Shown in pieces: positions 45,036-54,301 of a DNA stretch of 64,000 nucleotides. The notes beneath the pieces were generated by a model. That model had not been told where the DNA came from and made no database searches. It saw only the letters and a list, made by a program, of their open reading frames with translations. Positions within the stretch are counted from its first letter, which is position 1. Each line of letters starts with the position of its first letter. The stretch is from a bacterium. Lineage in GTDB: Bacteria; Spirochaetota; Leptospiria; Leptospirales; Leptonemataceae. The DNA lies in NCBI GenBank assembly GCA_024742665.1, contig JANSYA010000008.1, positions 186,001 through 250,000 of the forward strand. Direction: 5' to 3'. A program made the position numbers and the translations under genes.

Positions 45036-46283
45036 ATGCAAGTGAATCGAAATATATTTCGTCCCCCGCAGCGGACACAGAAGAGTCATCGCCTGGCCGG
45101 TACCCGGCGTTCGGTTCGTAGCCGGCGTCTCGGGCTTCGCGCGAAGCATGTGTCGCGGCGCGGCGCGATCGTCCTGCTTTCGATCTTTATGATCGGAGTG
45201 TCTTCGCTTTTGATTTCGGCGCAGTTTTTAGAAGACGTAACGGATCACTATCTGGCCGTGCGGGCCCAGGCCGACGGCTTTCGTTCCCGGGAGCTGGCGA
45301 TCGCCGGCTTCCAGGCGAGTATCACCGCGCTGAAAACCATCCCCGAAGACTTTCTATATCAGAAAGGCGTGATACTAAAAAGCGGTAACCAGCCGGACAT
45401 TGAACTGGCGAAGGACTGCCTGGACGAAGCGGAAACCGACTGCTACTATTTTATGGTGGGCTTTCGCCTGCAGCCCGAGGACGGCAAACTAAATCTGAAC
45501 AGTCTGGTGCGCTACGACGATCAGCCGAATCAGAACTATCGCGAGGTCGTCAAACGCCTCTTTCGGTCTCTGAACATCACCGGCGAAAACGCGGATCCGA
45601 TCGTCGACTGGATCGACGAAAACGATTTTACCGAAACGGCGGGGGCGGAGGACGATTTTTATAATAGCCTTGAGCCGCCCCGCAAAGTGAAAAACTTCCG
45701 GCTGTTCTCGCTTTCGGAAATTCCTCAGATCAAAGGCTTCGATCACGATATGTTGTATCGTTCCCGGGCGCCCGAGGACTGGGAGGAGCGCCAGGAAGAC
45801 CTTTCGTTTCAGACGGACGACGAAAAGAATCTGATTCAGCCGGAGGACTGGATCCTGGCCAACAATGTGACGGCCTTTATGCCTTTCACCGAAACCGCCG
45901 AGGAGAAGGTCAATATCAATGCGGCCCGCTATTTTACCATGCTCAGTCTGTCCGATGCTATGACTCGCGAAGCGGTGCTCGCGCTGTTCAAACTGCGTCG
46001 CCAGAGCCAGGGATATATCAAAAATATCAGCGAACTGCGGGAGCTGCCCGAATTTCAGGTTCCAGGGGCCCTGCCGGATGTGACCCTGTACCAGGAACTG
46101 GCCGGCACCGGGGGCGAGGTTTCGGGTATGATCAAGACCGAAGGGGAATATTATCGCGTGGTGGGAGTGGGTACCATCATCCGCCAGTCCGATAATAATG
46201 AGCAGAGTACGCGCGCGGTTCGACTGGTCTGGGGTATCTGGGACAAAACGAATCGGCGTCTGATCTATTACTCGGAGGGCTGA
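45036..46283 (+). CDS. gspK: T2SS minor pseudopilin GspK
   Basis: A 415-residue tip pseudopilin, far larger than the others, as is usual for GspK. The cleavage site RRG is followed by AIVLLSIFMIGVSSLLIS, which lacks Glu5, as in known GspK. The mature part has the alpha-domain insertion typical of the family (LNLNSLVRYDD, IVDWIDENDFTET, NINAARYFTMLSL). The ATG 45036 start gives a 43-residue Arg-rich leader; TTG 45027 adds three residues. Confidence 0.93.
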   Translation: MQVNRNIFRPPQRTQKSHRLAGTRRSVRSRRLGLRAKHVSRRGAIVLLSIFMIGVSSLLISAQFLEDVTDHYLAVRAQADGFRSRELAIAGFQASITALKTIPEDFLYQKGVILKSGNQPDIELAKDCLDEAETDCYYFMVGFRLQPEDGKLNLNSLVRYDDQPNQNYREVVKRLFRSLNITGENADPIVDWIDENDFTETAGAEDDFYNSLEPPRKVKNFRLFSLSEIPQIKGFDHDMLYRSRAPEDWEERQEDLSFQTDDEKNLIQPEDWILANNVTAFMPFTETAEEKVNINAARYFTMLSLSDAMTREAVLALFKLRRQSQGYIKNISELRELPEFQVPGALPDVTLYQELAGTGGEVSGMIKTEGEYYRVVGVGTIIRQSDNNEQSTRAVRLVWGIWDKTNRRLIYYSEG

Positions 46284-46292
46284 GACGCTTTG

Positions 46293-48002
46293 GTGTTATT
46301 TTCAGAAAAATACCTGGTCATCGACTACGGCAGTACCCACATCAAAGGCGCTCTGCTCCAGAGCGGGGGGCCGGGGGGCTTCAAGATTCTGCGCCTGGAA
46401 AGCCTGCCGATTGTCAGCCTGCCGCAGGTCGCGGCCGTCGCCGCCGGCGAAGGCGCTCCCGACCCGGGGGATGCGCCCGACGGCGGGCTCGACGAGTACG
46501 AATACAATCTGATTCGGTACGTGCAGTCCTTCTTTCCCGAGGAGCAGAATTTTTTACTCAACCTGCCGGTGGATCGCCTGTTCGTCCGAGACGTCACCGT
46601 TCCGACGACCAATCCCAAGCAGATGGACGAAATTATCCCCTTCGAAGTCGAGGGGCTCCTGCCGGTCGCTCTGGAAGATGCGGAGGTGATCGGTCAGGCC
46701 TGGGAAACGCGCGAAGAGGATTCGAGCGTGATTACCTTTACGGCCCGCCATGAGAGCCTGGAAGCCGTGGTGCGGCCCCTGCTTCGAAACGATACTTCCA
46801 TTCGTATGCTGTCGGTGGATGCGGTGGGGCTCGCGGGCCTGGCGCGCATGTTACCGGCGGAACAGTGGAAAGGCCAGAGCGTCGGTCAAATCGATGTCGG
46901 CGGACACTATACGATCTTTAACGTGGTGCGCGACGGCAAACTTGTATTCTCGCGCCAGCTGCCCTACGGCGGGCAGGACATCACCGATATCGTCGCGGAG
47001 AAATTGGGGCTATCCATCGAAGAAGCCGAACGCAAGAAGCTGGAGCTCGAACTCAACCTCGGCTACGATAGCAAGCGCGCCGCGAAACCCGACGTATTCT
47101 TTCGCCGCAATCGCGTGGATGCGAAAGCCTACGAAGCGATTATCGCCGCCTGTCGTCGGAACTTCGACGAACTGAACGAGGAGATCGAGCGTTCGATCCT
47201 GGCTTTGCCCTGCGAAACCCCCGCGACCTTTTACGTGAGCGGCGGCGCCGCACAGATGGGCGGGGTACGCGAATTCCTGGAAGACGCCCTCGAACGCCGC
47301 GTCATTCACTATCCCCTGGGATTGAGCTCCGGCCAGGACATGAACCTGTGGGCCACGGCGATCGGCACGGCCGAACACTACCGCGCGAAGGCTATCGACC
47401 GCCTTGATTTTCTGGACAGTCCCTTCGGCGCGACCCTGCGGGGCGGTAGTTTTAATCTGGGAATTTTTTCTACGCCGATTCTATTTGTGTCGGCGTCGGT
47501 GATCATCTTTTTGATTTCGCTCCTGCTGAGTATCTGGCAGGACAAGCAGGAGATCAGCAAGTACCGGCGGCAGGTCGAACAGATCGCCAAACAGATCCCC
47601 GGGCTGGGCACCAAACGCACGGTCGAAGAATACGTCGCGGCGGCGCGGCGCATGTGCCAGGAACGTTTGCTTTCGACCGAAGGGCAGGGCGGCGCGCGCG
47701 TGCTGGATATCTTAAAGACTCTGAGCGATTTGACTCCGCCGGCCTCCGAGCTGAACTTCCGTTTTTCTTCGTTTCAGTACGATGAAAAATCGGTGCAGGT
47801 CATCGCGCAGTTCGCAGGCGCGAATCAAGCGGAGAGTTTGAACAGCGCGGCTCAGCTTGAAGAAAAGTACAAAACCAGTCCGCTGTTTTCGAATGTAGAA
47901 GTCTTGCGCCGTAATATTCTTCCCGATCGGCGCAGTGTACGCATGACCTTTAAGTTGACTTTGAAACGAGAGACCGCCGCGACTTCGGTGAGGTGCCGCT
48001 GA
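46293..48002 (+). CDS. gspL: T2SS protein GspL (PilM-PilN-like fusion)
   Basis: A 569-residue protein. The cytoplasmic part (about 1-365) has an actin-like PilM fold (YLVIDYGSTHIKGALL, SVGQIDVGGHYTIFNVVRDG, YVSGGAAQMGGVREF) and binds GspE in known systems. One transmembrane segment at about 395-415 leads to a periplasmic ferredoxin-like part (about 420-565) resembling PilN. GTG 46293 is used; TTG 46290 is also possible. gspM follows after 1 base. Confidence 0.9.
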   Translation: MLFSEKYLVIDYGSTHIKGALLQSGGPGGFKILRLESLPIVSLPQVAAVAAGEGAPDPGDAPDGGLDEYEYNLIRYVQSFFPEEQNFLLNLPVDRLFVRDVTVPTTNPKQMDEIIPFEVEGLLPVALEDAEVIGQAWETREEDSSVITFTARHESLEAVVRPLLRNDTSIRMLSVDAVGLAGLARMLPAEQWKGQSVGQIDVGGHYTIFNVVRDGKLVFSRQLPYGGQDITDIVAEKLGLSIEEAERKKLELELNLGYDSKRAAKPDVFFRRNRVDAKAYEAIIAACRRNFDELNEEIERSILALPCETPATFYVSGGAAQMGGVREFLEDALERRVIHYPLGLSSGQDMNLWATAIGTAEHYRAKAIDRLDFLDSPFGATLRGGSFNLGIFSTPILFVSASVIIFLISLLLSIWQDKQEISKYRRQVEQIAKQIPGLGTKRTVEEYVAAARRMCQERLLSTEGQGGARVLDILKTLSDLTPPASELNFRFSSFQYDEKSVQVIAQFAGANQAESLNSAAQLEEKYKTSPLFSNVEVLRRNILPDRRSVRMTFKLTLKRETAATSVRCR

Positions 48003-48003
48003 A

Positions 48004-48504
48004 ATGCTGGATAAACTGGAACCACGCGAAAAGGTGCTGCTGATTGCCGGAGCGATTTTGATCGCTGTGGTGGGATTGTTTGTCATCGGTCGCACCGTGA
48101 GTCGGATGCGCGAAAAGGTCAGCGAAAATGTGGCGGCTCGTCGGGCGGCGGTGCAGCAGATGATCCGCCTGCAGGGAAATATCAACGGACTCAAAGCGCC
48201 GACCACGCCGCCGAATCGCAGTCAGTTCGTCGCCAACGTCAACAACCTGCTCTCCCAGTACGGATTGAACGCTTCCGCCTTCAATGAAAAAGAAAAGTCC
48301 GCCCCCGGTCGGACCATCTATGTCATCAGCATGACGCTGCGCTCGGTGAGCCTGGAAGCGCTGCTCAAATATCTGCACGCCGTGGAATACGGCCGCCGCG
48401 TTCCGGCCACCGTCGAGAATATCCGCATCAATCGAGCCGTGTCGGGAAAAGAAGTCTACGACATCAATCTCACCCTTTCGCTTTCGGTGCCGAATCCTAA
48501 ATAA
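48004..48504 (+). CDS. gspM: T2SS protein GspM
   Basis: A 166-residue bitopic inner-membrane protein: short cytoplasmic N-terminus beginning MLDKLEPREKVLLIAGA, one transmembrane segment (about 11-31), a coiled region, and a periplasmic ferredoxin-like domain (about 70-160, with SVSLEALLKYLHAVEYG). GspM binds GspL and the other platform proteins. The EPREK start and position after gspL support the call. Confidence 0.9.
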   Translation: MLDKLEPREKVLLIAGAILIAVVGLFVIGRTVSRMREKVSENVAARRAAVQQMIRLQGNINGLKAPTTPPNRSQFVANVNNLLSQYGLNASAFNEKEKSAPGRTIYVISMTLRSVSLEALLKYLHAVEYGRRVPATVENIRINRAVSGKEVYDINLTLSLSVPNPK

Positions 48505-48531
48505 TCGAATCTGCGAAATTGCACAACAGCT

Positions 48532-49644
48532 ATGGCCACCAAAAAGAAACCAAGAATCGCGGAATTGCAAAATGATTCCGCCGAACTCCCGGATCTGACC
48601 GATGACGGGCTGGCCGGATTCGATTCCGGGGAAGAGGAGCTGCCCCTCGTCGACGAAGACCAGGAGCAACGGGCCTTTGAGGCCGAAGGCGAGGGCGACG
48701 AAGATCTCGATCTGCTGGACGAAGAATTCGAAGAGAGTCGCCTGACAGGCAAGCAGAAGGTCTTCGTATTTTTGACTGTGACCCTCAGTTTCTGGATTTT
48801 TACGGCCGTGTTCTTTCCCCTGGATGATGCAATTCGTCACCAACTGCGCAGTTATGAAAAAACGGTGGCCGTCGATTTTGCGACTCTCGACTTGAATCTG
48901 TTGGGAGATGATACGATGGGGGGCTTCAGCGCTGAGCTGGCGAATGTCTCGATTGGATTCTCCGCGGAGCAAATCAAATCGGAGCTTTCGTGGTTTGATC
49001 TACTGGCTTCGGCGCCGAAGGGTCTGGTGCAGTTCGAAAACGCCGAGTTTCATATGCAGGGCTTCGCATTTGATGCGGCGACTATGGACCTGAACCTGGA
49101 CATCGAAGACGCGGAGCGCCTGCTGACGACTTCCCGGGGCCGCGTTCGACTGCTGGCCGGCGGCGTGAAGTTCACGCAGCTGCCCCTGGACAGCCTGCCG
49201 ATTCCAATCAGTCTGGACGAGCTGGAAGTTCGTCGGCTGGATCTGGTGCTGAATTTTTCGAACGGCGGCGTGGACTTCGAAGACTCGAACCTGCTCAGCG
49301 ATCTGTTCACCGCCCGCCTGAGCGGCACCGGTCGGATCGGTCAAACCCTGAGCAGCACGACCCTCCAGGCGAAGCTCTGTATAAAACCGGGCAATGATCT
49401 GGAGAATAAGAATCCGGAGCTCTTTACGGTTTATATTATGGGCGGAGGCGCGGCAGGCGGCGAGCTGTGCGTCGATATCGGCGGAACCGTGGCCCGGCCT
49501 CAACTGACAGTCCAGCGCAACGATTCCGGGGGCTTCGGCCAGTTTTCGGGAGAAGGAGTCCCCGGCGAAGGCGACGATGCCGGAGAAAGCAATGCGGTCC
49601 AGCCGGACGCTCCGGAGGCGGAGCCGACCGGAGAGCCGGGATGA
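48532..49644 (+). CDS. gspN: T2SS protein GspN
   Basis: A 370-residue protein. The first 78 residues are acidic and lie in the cytoplasm (ELPDLTDDGLAGFDSGEEEL), followed by one transmembrane segment (about 81-102, VFVFLTVTLSFWIFTAVF) and a periplasmic beta-rich domain with FSAELANVSIGFSAEQIK and LDELEVRRLDLVLNFS, consistent with GspN. The long acidic tail is unlike typical GspN. The last codons overlap the next gene (ATGA), linking it to genes not usually part of the T2SS. Confidence 0.85.
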   Translation: MATKKKPRIAELQNDSAELPDLTDDGLAGFDSGEEELPLVDEDQEQRAFEAEGEGDEDLDLLDEEFEESRLTGKQKVFVFLTVTLSFWIFTAVFFPLDDAIRHQLRSYEKTVAVDFATLDLNLLGDDTMGGFSAELANVSIGFSAEQIKSELSWFDLLASAPKGLVQFENAEFHMQGFAFDAATMDLNLDIEDAERLLTTSRGRVRLLAGGVKFTQLPLDSLPIPISLDELEVRRLDLVLNFSNGGVDFEDSNLLSDLFTARLSGTGRIGQTLSSTTLQAKLCIKPGNDLENKNPELFTVYIMGGGAAGGELCVDIGGTVARPQLTVQRNDSGGFGQFSGEGVPGEGDDAGESNAVQPDAPEAEPTGEPG

Positions 49645-50849
49645 AGTCGATCGCCGGAAAAGAAACCGGCGCCCTATTATTCCGGGCGCTGTCGCTGGCA
49701 GTCGTCGTCGGTCTGAGTTTCGTTATACCCGGGACCGGACCCGCCGCCGAAATGCGGCCGCACATTCCTTCGCCGCACGCCGCACAGGATGCGCGCGGCG
49801 AGCAATCCGGGAAAGACTCAAAGATTCCAGAGAGCAAATCGCAGCCGCAGCCGAAACAAACGCGGCGCGTCGTGCGCGCATTCCCGGCCACGAATTTCCT
49901 CGCATTCTTAACTTATACTGACGAGCAGCTTGAAATTCTGAGTCGCAGCGAAGAGCCCGCCTTCGACGGCGTGGTGCTGGGCCGTTTGCGCGCCCGCATG
50001 GCGCGGGTCGTCTCGCCGGGTTTCTATCGTTTCGATCGGGAGTGCCCGCTGGTTTTCGATCCGAAATATCAGGAGCCGGAGGCCGCTTTTGTCGTTTTGC
50101 AGATCCGCTGTTTGCCGGCGCATCATCGGCGGGCCTATGCCGTGCGACTCTATCCGGGCAACGCGCTTTCGGGCGTGCGTTTCTCATCGTATGAATTGCT
50201 GCGGAAGCTGAAAACCCGCCGGGAATTTATCGGCGAGGCGCGGCTGGCGGCCGCCGATCTGCTGGAAGGTTTCGCTCCGCTCTGGCGCTGGCAGGGCGAC
50301 GCGGCGCTGCCGTACGCGAACGCCATGCTCGATACACTGCGAGCCCGCTATGCTATGGACACCGAAGAGCGTCTGCTTGCGCCCGAAACTCTGCGGGCAA
50401 ATACAAAGACGCTGCTCAGGCGCTTCGCCGGCCTGACCGAAGACGCGGGCTACTCAAGTCAGCGAGACCTGGCCGAGGATTTCCGGGCCGTCTATCCGAA
50501 CGGCGTCTGGATCTATTTCGGCCGGAGCTGTCCGCTGGTCGTGGAGGAAGCCCTGCGGCGCGAGCCCGGAACCGAGCTTCTGCGACTGCATTTACGCATC
50601 AGCTGTCTGGAAGGTTTCGACCGGCTGCGCCCCGTGCGCCTGCTCTTACCGGAAAAAGCCCTGAAAGAGCTCAGATCCGAGGCCGGCGGCGCCGCCCTGC
50701 CTCTGGCTCCGGGAGAGCGGATTCACGCCGGCCTCAAATTTCGGCGGATTTCTTCGGAGAATACGCCGGCCGGCCTTCAATTCTTACCGGTCTGGGATAC
50801 GATAAAAGAAATACGGCCTGATTTGCCGCTGGTCCGTCCGAACCCATGA
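49641..50849 (+). CDS. Secreted protein with internal repeat, unknown function
   Basis: A 402-residue protein with a signal peptide (MKSIAGKETGALLFRALSLA, then VVVGLSFVIPGTGPAAE). Two similar segments can be seen, at about 124-180 (FDRECPLVF, VVLQIRCLPAHHRRAYAVRL) and about 286-345 (FGRSCPLVV, LHLRISCLEGFDRLRPVRLL), each followed by P-x-x-AL. Each has a cysteine pair with the same spacing, so each unit may hold a disulfide. I do not recognise the family. It is coupled to gspN (ATGA) and to the next gene (ATGA), so it is made with the T2SS and could be a substrate or accessory factor. Confidence 0.7.
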   Translation: MKSIAGKETGALLFRALSLAVVVGLSFVIPGTGPAAEMRPHIPSPHAAQDARGEQSGKDSKIPESKSQPQPKQTRRVVRAFPATNFLAFLTYTDEQLEILSRSEEPAFDGVVLGRLRARMARVVSPGFYRFDRECPLVFDPKYQEPEAAFVVLQIRCLPAHHRRAYAVRLYPGNALSGVRFSSYELLRKLKTRREFIGEARLAAADLLEGFAPLWRWQGDAALPYANAMLDTLRARYAMDTEERLLAPETLRANTKTLLRRFAGLTEDAGYSSQRDLAEDFRAVYPNGVWIYFGRSCPLVVEEALRREPGTELLRLHLRISCLEGFDRLRPVRLLLPEKALKELRSEAGGAALPLAPGERIHAGLKFRRISSENTPAGLQFLPVWDTIKEIRPDLPLVRPNP

Positions 50850-52552
50850 CTGCATTTAAGAAATTATCGATCGCCATCTCTTCGTCGAGCCGGCTATCCC
50901 GGAGCCTCCGCCGGTCGCGCCGGAGTGCTTCGGGGCCGGCTTTGCCGGCCACGGCGCTCGTCTTGCTGTTGGCTCTCGATTTTGCGGGCGCGGGTGGTCG
51001 GGCCTCCGGCGAACTGCTCGCCCAGGATAGTCGGCCAAAGACACAAAAGTCGGTCGGGCAGGCGAAATCGTTTTCGGCTGGCGAGCGCCTCGTTCGAATT
51101 CGAGTCGTCGTCAATCTATACGAAACCTTAAAACCTTACGCTGCCCCCGGGATTCATGAGTGGGTTGGCAGCGGGATCTGGCTGGGAGACGGCCGGGTGC
51201 TGACCGACCTGCGTCTGGTGCGCTTCGCCAGCGTGATCGAATACTGGCCGCCCGGCGCGGATCCCGGGAAAGTTCGGCCGATCCCGGCGCGACTGGAACA
51301 CCGGGGGCACGACTGCGGGCTGGCGGTCGTTGCGAAGAGCGGCGAGGGCGTGAGCGATCGCGTGCCGGCTGCCGCCCCCGCGTTGTTTGCGGGGCCGGGC
51401 GCGTCGGTCGGGGATGAGCTCAAGATATTCGGCTATGGTTCGGCCAGGGGTGCGACCGTATATCGCTCGAAAGCCCGGGGCGTACTCGTGCGCGAATATG
51501 ACCCCGCGGGTAAAATCGCCGGCAGCGATATCGATGAACATCCCCTGTACAGGGTCGACGCGGTGCGTTCCAACCGGCCGCCTCAGCGCAGCTACAGCGG
51601 CGGGCCGGCTGTTATCGATCGCCGGCTTGTCGGCGTGTATATGAACGAAGAGCGAACGAATCATTCGTACGTTCTGTCGGCGGGAGTGGCGCGGGCTTTC
51701 CTGGCGGACATCGCGGCCGATGGTCGCTACGATGGATTCCCGCGCACCGGCCTGCATTTCGAAAGCATCGGCAGCGACGCCGCGCAGCGCTATTTAGGAC
51801 TGCGTTCAGCGAAGCTCAAGAACGCGGTGCTGGTTCGACGCGTCGATTTCCAATCCGCCGCCTGGGGGCGGGTGCGGCCTGGAGACATTCTGCTTTCGGC
51901 GAACGGCAAAGCCGTCGACTATTCCGGCCGCATCATCGTCTCATCAAAAGAAAGCGTGCCCTTCGAACGCTGGCTTCGGGCTTTGCCGGGCGCGCCGCTG
52001 AAGCTCAAGCTTTTACGCAACGGCAATCCGCTCGATGTTCAGCTCGATCTGGAGTCTCCCGCGCTGCGATCGCCAGGCCCCGGTCGCAGTCGTTTGCTGG
52101 ATCAGCCGAAGTACTTCCTGGGCGGCGGTCTTGTGTTTCAGGAGCTGGAATACGATGTCATTCACGCGGATTCTGACAAAAGCGCCGGCGATGACGCCAC
52201 CGCGCGCGGTCCGCGTTCGGAACCCGAGATCATGCATCGCTATTATAATTACTATACGGATCGCATCGGCGAGCAGGTCGACCGCGACATCATTCTGACC
52301 GGCCGTCTGGCCGACCCGGTCAACGCCGACGCGGATCGTTTTATCAACGGCATTGTGCGTTCGGTGAACGGCCGCCGCATTCGTAACCTGAAAGACTTCG
52401 CCGCCGAGTGGACCTATACGCGCGAAGCTCATGTGGTCGTTGAATTTCTAAACCACGACCAGCCTCTGATTCTGGATTTCGCGGCCGCACGCGAGGCCGC
52501 CGAACGCATTCGCACGCGTTATCGCGTACAGGAGAACGGCCGTGTTCGTTAA
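50846..52552 (+). CDS. Exported trypsin-fold/PDZ protein, probable pseudoprotease
   Basis: A 568-residue protein with an Arg/Ser-rich N-terminus, then a hydrophobic signal (ALVLLLALDFAGAGG). The trypsin-like domain (about 80-290) is of the Deg/HtrA type: WVGSGIWLGDGRVLTD, GLAVV, and YSGGPAVIDRRLVGVYM. The His of the catalytic triad, normally LTNAHVV, reads LTDLRLV (Arg at 123). Asp156 (DCGLAVV) and Ser251 (SGGP) are kept. PDZ domain at about 295-390 (AAWGRVRPGDILLSANGKAV). A C-terminal part of about 170 residues resembles a second PDZ region. Loss of His suggests no protease activity; binding or chaperone use is inferred. Confidence 0.75.
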   Translation: MTAFKKLSIAISSSSRLSRSLRRSRRSASGPALPATALVLLLALDFAGAGGRASGELLAQDSRPKTQKSVGQAKSFSAGERLVRIRVVVNLYETLKPYAAPGIHEWVGSGIWLGDGRVLTDLRLVRFASVIEYWPPGADPGKVRPIPARLEHRGHDCGLAVVAKSGEGVSDRVPAAAPALFAGPGASVGDELKIFGYGSARGATVYRSKARGVLVREYDPAGKIAGSDIDEHPLYRVDAVRSNRPPQRSYSGGPAVIDRRLVGVYMNEERTNHSYVLSAGVARAFLADIAADGRYDGFPRTGLHFESIGSDAAQRYLGLRSAKLKNAVLVRRVDFQSAAWGRVRPGDILLSANGKAVDYSGRIIVSSKESVPFERWLRALPGAPLKLKLLRNGNPLDVQLDLESPALRSPGPGRSRLLDQPKYFLGGGLVFQELEYDVIHADSDKSAGDDATARGPRSEPEIMHRYYNYYTDRIGEQVDRDIILTGRLADPVNADADRFINGIVRSVNGRRIRNLKDFAAEWTYTREAHVVVEFLNHDQPLILDFAAAREAAERIRTRYRVQENGRVR

Positions 52553-54221
52553 TCGCAATTTTCGGATGCCGGGGACGATGGTCCTGGCGATCTGTCTGGG
52601 GCTGGCCGCCTTCGTCATGACGCCGCCGCGCATTGACGGCGCGCCGGGCGTGAATCCGGCCGCCTTCGCGGTGCAGCTGCGCACGGCCTATCGCGAAATT
52701 CCCCATACGCGTCCCTGGCAGATCACCGGCATTGAACGCAGTCTGCGGCCCGCAGTCTACCTCGGAAACGGAACCTTCCTGAGTTTTGAGCCGGCCATGG
52801 ACCGTGCGGTCGGCAGCACGCTGCGTTTCGCAGGCGACTTTGAAATCAGCGCGCATCTATTGCACCGGGATCGTCAACTGGGCCTGGGTCTGCTGCGCAT
52901 CGACGAGCAGGGTGACGAAGCCGGCGACTGGCGCGCTCCGCCGCGTACGGTGCTTGCGGAATCGATGGACCTGCGCGGCCGCGGCACCGCGCTGCATCTG
53001 ATCGGCTATGGCAAAAACCGTTCCGCCGGTCTCAGGCGGCACACCGTCTTTCTGGAAGGCATGCGCGCGGGTGAGATGCCCGCGGTGGCCGGCAAGCACG
53101 GACGCAAGCTGCCTTTGATGCAGTTCAGCGGCTGGACGCCCGGCATTCGCCCCGGCGATCTGCTGTTCGCCGAACGCGGCGGCCGTCCGCAGCTGGCGGG
53201 AATTGTGGTGCGCTTTCACGAAAACGATCGCTACGGTTTCGCGCTGCCCGCGCCCCTGCTGGCCGGCTATGTCGAGCAGGCCCTGGCGATCTCGGCCAAA
53301 CAGAAGGCCGCCGAAAAATCGAACAAGACGACGCAAGAGCCGCCGCCCGCGGATTCGGTCGTGAGCGATCCGGGCTTTCGCGCGGAGACCATCGGCAGTC
53401 GCACGGCGCGAGCGTACTACGGTCTTGCACCCGGTTCAAAATCGGGAAACGCCGGCGCGATGCTGGTAACCCGGGTTATGCCCTATCTACTCACGCTGCG
53501 CGACCGGGTCGAAGCGGGCGATGTGATTGTCGGCGTAAACGGTCGGCCGCTGGGGCCGGGTGGGACGATCGACGACCCGCTCTACGGACCGCTGTCGCTG
53601 GAAGCTCTGCTGGGCTTCGCGAAAGGTCGGCCGCAGGCGGCGGGCACGCGCGTGCGACTCGATATTATTCGTAAGCGGGAGCGGCGCACGGTGAAGCTTG
53701 AACTGCATCCGCATCGCAAGGACTATGTGCGTGTGCCGGAGTACTTCGAGCGGCCGGCCTATTTAATTGCCGGGGGGCTGGTATTCGTTGAATTGAGCGA
53801 GCGCTATTTGCAAGAACGGTCGGCGGCGGGCGTAAGCTCCGAAGCTCCGCGCCTGAAGTTTCTGGCCCGGGCCCGCCAGCTGCTGGATCGCCCGGAAAAA
53901 TCCCGCTATGTAATCCTCGATCGAATTCTGCCTGTGCCTTTGAATGCGGACTACCGGGCCGTGGCCGCCCGGCGACCGCTGCTGCTTTTGAGTTTGAACG
54001 GCGTGGCCGTGCGTGATCTGGCGCATTTAAATCGAATGCTACAGGAACATTTGGCCGCGGGTCGCGACCTGGCCCTCGGTCTGGAAGACGGCCGTCTGAT
54101 CGTACTGCCCGGCGCGGATCGCGGCGTCGCTCTGAAGCAGGCCGACTCGACTGTTCGGGCCCGCCACGGGATTCCTTATCTACAGGCGAACCTGCTGAAC
54201 CAGGCCTCAAATAGCCGTTGA
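52542..54221 (+). CDS. Exported paralogous trypsin-fold/PDZ protein, pseudoprotease
   Basis: A 559-residue protein from GTG 52542 (GGAGA upstream), overlapping the previous gene by 11 bases. Signal peptide near 9-30. It shares the plan of its neighbour: a degenerate trypsin-like domain (about 45-255), PDZ (about 280-385, RVEAGDVIVGVNGRPLGPGG) and a C-terminal PDZ-like part with YLIAGGLVFVELSERYL (beside YFLGGGLVFQELEYD in the neighbour). All three triad positions look lost: GTFLSFEP for His, LGLGLL for Asp, and RPGDLLF where SGGP is expected. A binding role, possibly as partner of the previous protein, is inferred. Last gene of the T2SS-linked run. Confidence 0.7.
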   Translation: MFVNRNFRMPGTMVLAICLGLAAFVMTPPRIDGAPGVNPAAFAVQLRTAYREIPHTRPWQITGIERSLRPAVYLGNGTFLSFEPAMDRAVGSTLRFAGDFEISAHLLHRDRQLGLGLLRIDEQGDEAGDWRAPPRTVLAESMDLRGRGTALHLIGYGKNRSAGLRRHTVFLEGMRAGEMPAVAGKHGRKLPLMQFSGWTPGIRPGDLLFAERGGRPQLAGIVVRFHENDRYGFALPAPLLAGYVEQALAISAKQKAAEKSNKTTQEPPPADSVVSDPGFRAETIGSRTARAYYGLAPGSKSGNAGAMLVTRVMPYLLTLRDRVEAGDVIVGVNGRPLGPGGTIDDPLYGPLSLEALLGFAKGRPQAAGTRVRLDIIRKRERRTVKLELHPHRKDYVRVPEYFERPAYLIAGGLVFVELSERYLQERSAAGVSSEAPRLKFLARARQLLDRPEKSRYVILDRILPVPLNADYRAVAARRPLLLLSLNGVAVRDLAHLNRMLQEHLAAGRDLALGLEDGRLIVLPGADRGVALKQADSTVRARHGIPYLQANLLNQASNSR

Positions 54222-54301
54222 CGGTCGAGTCAATCGGCCGAACCTGACATCTTCTCCGTCCGCACCGTTTCCGGCCCGTGTGACTGTTTGAGCGCGCGAT
54301 C

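Noticed and set aside
54222-54301. tmRNA (ssrA) next to smpB
   Set aside because: The gap is only 80 bases and shows no tRNA-like ends or tag frame.
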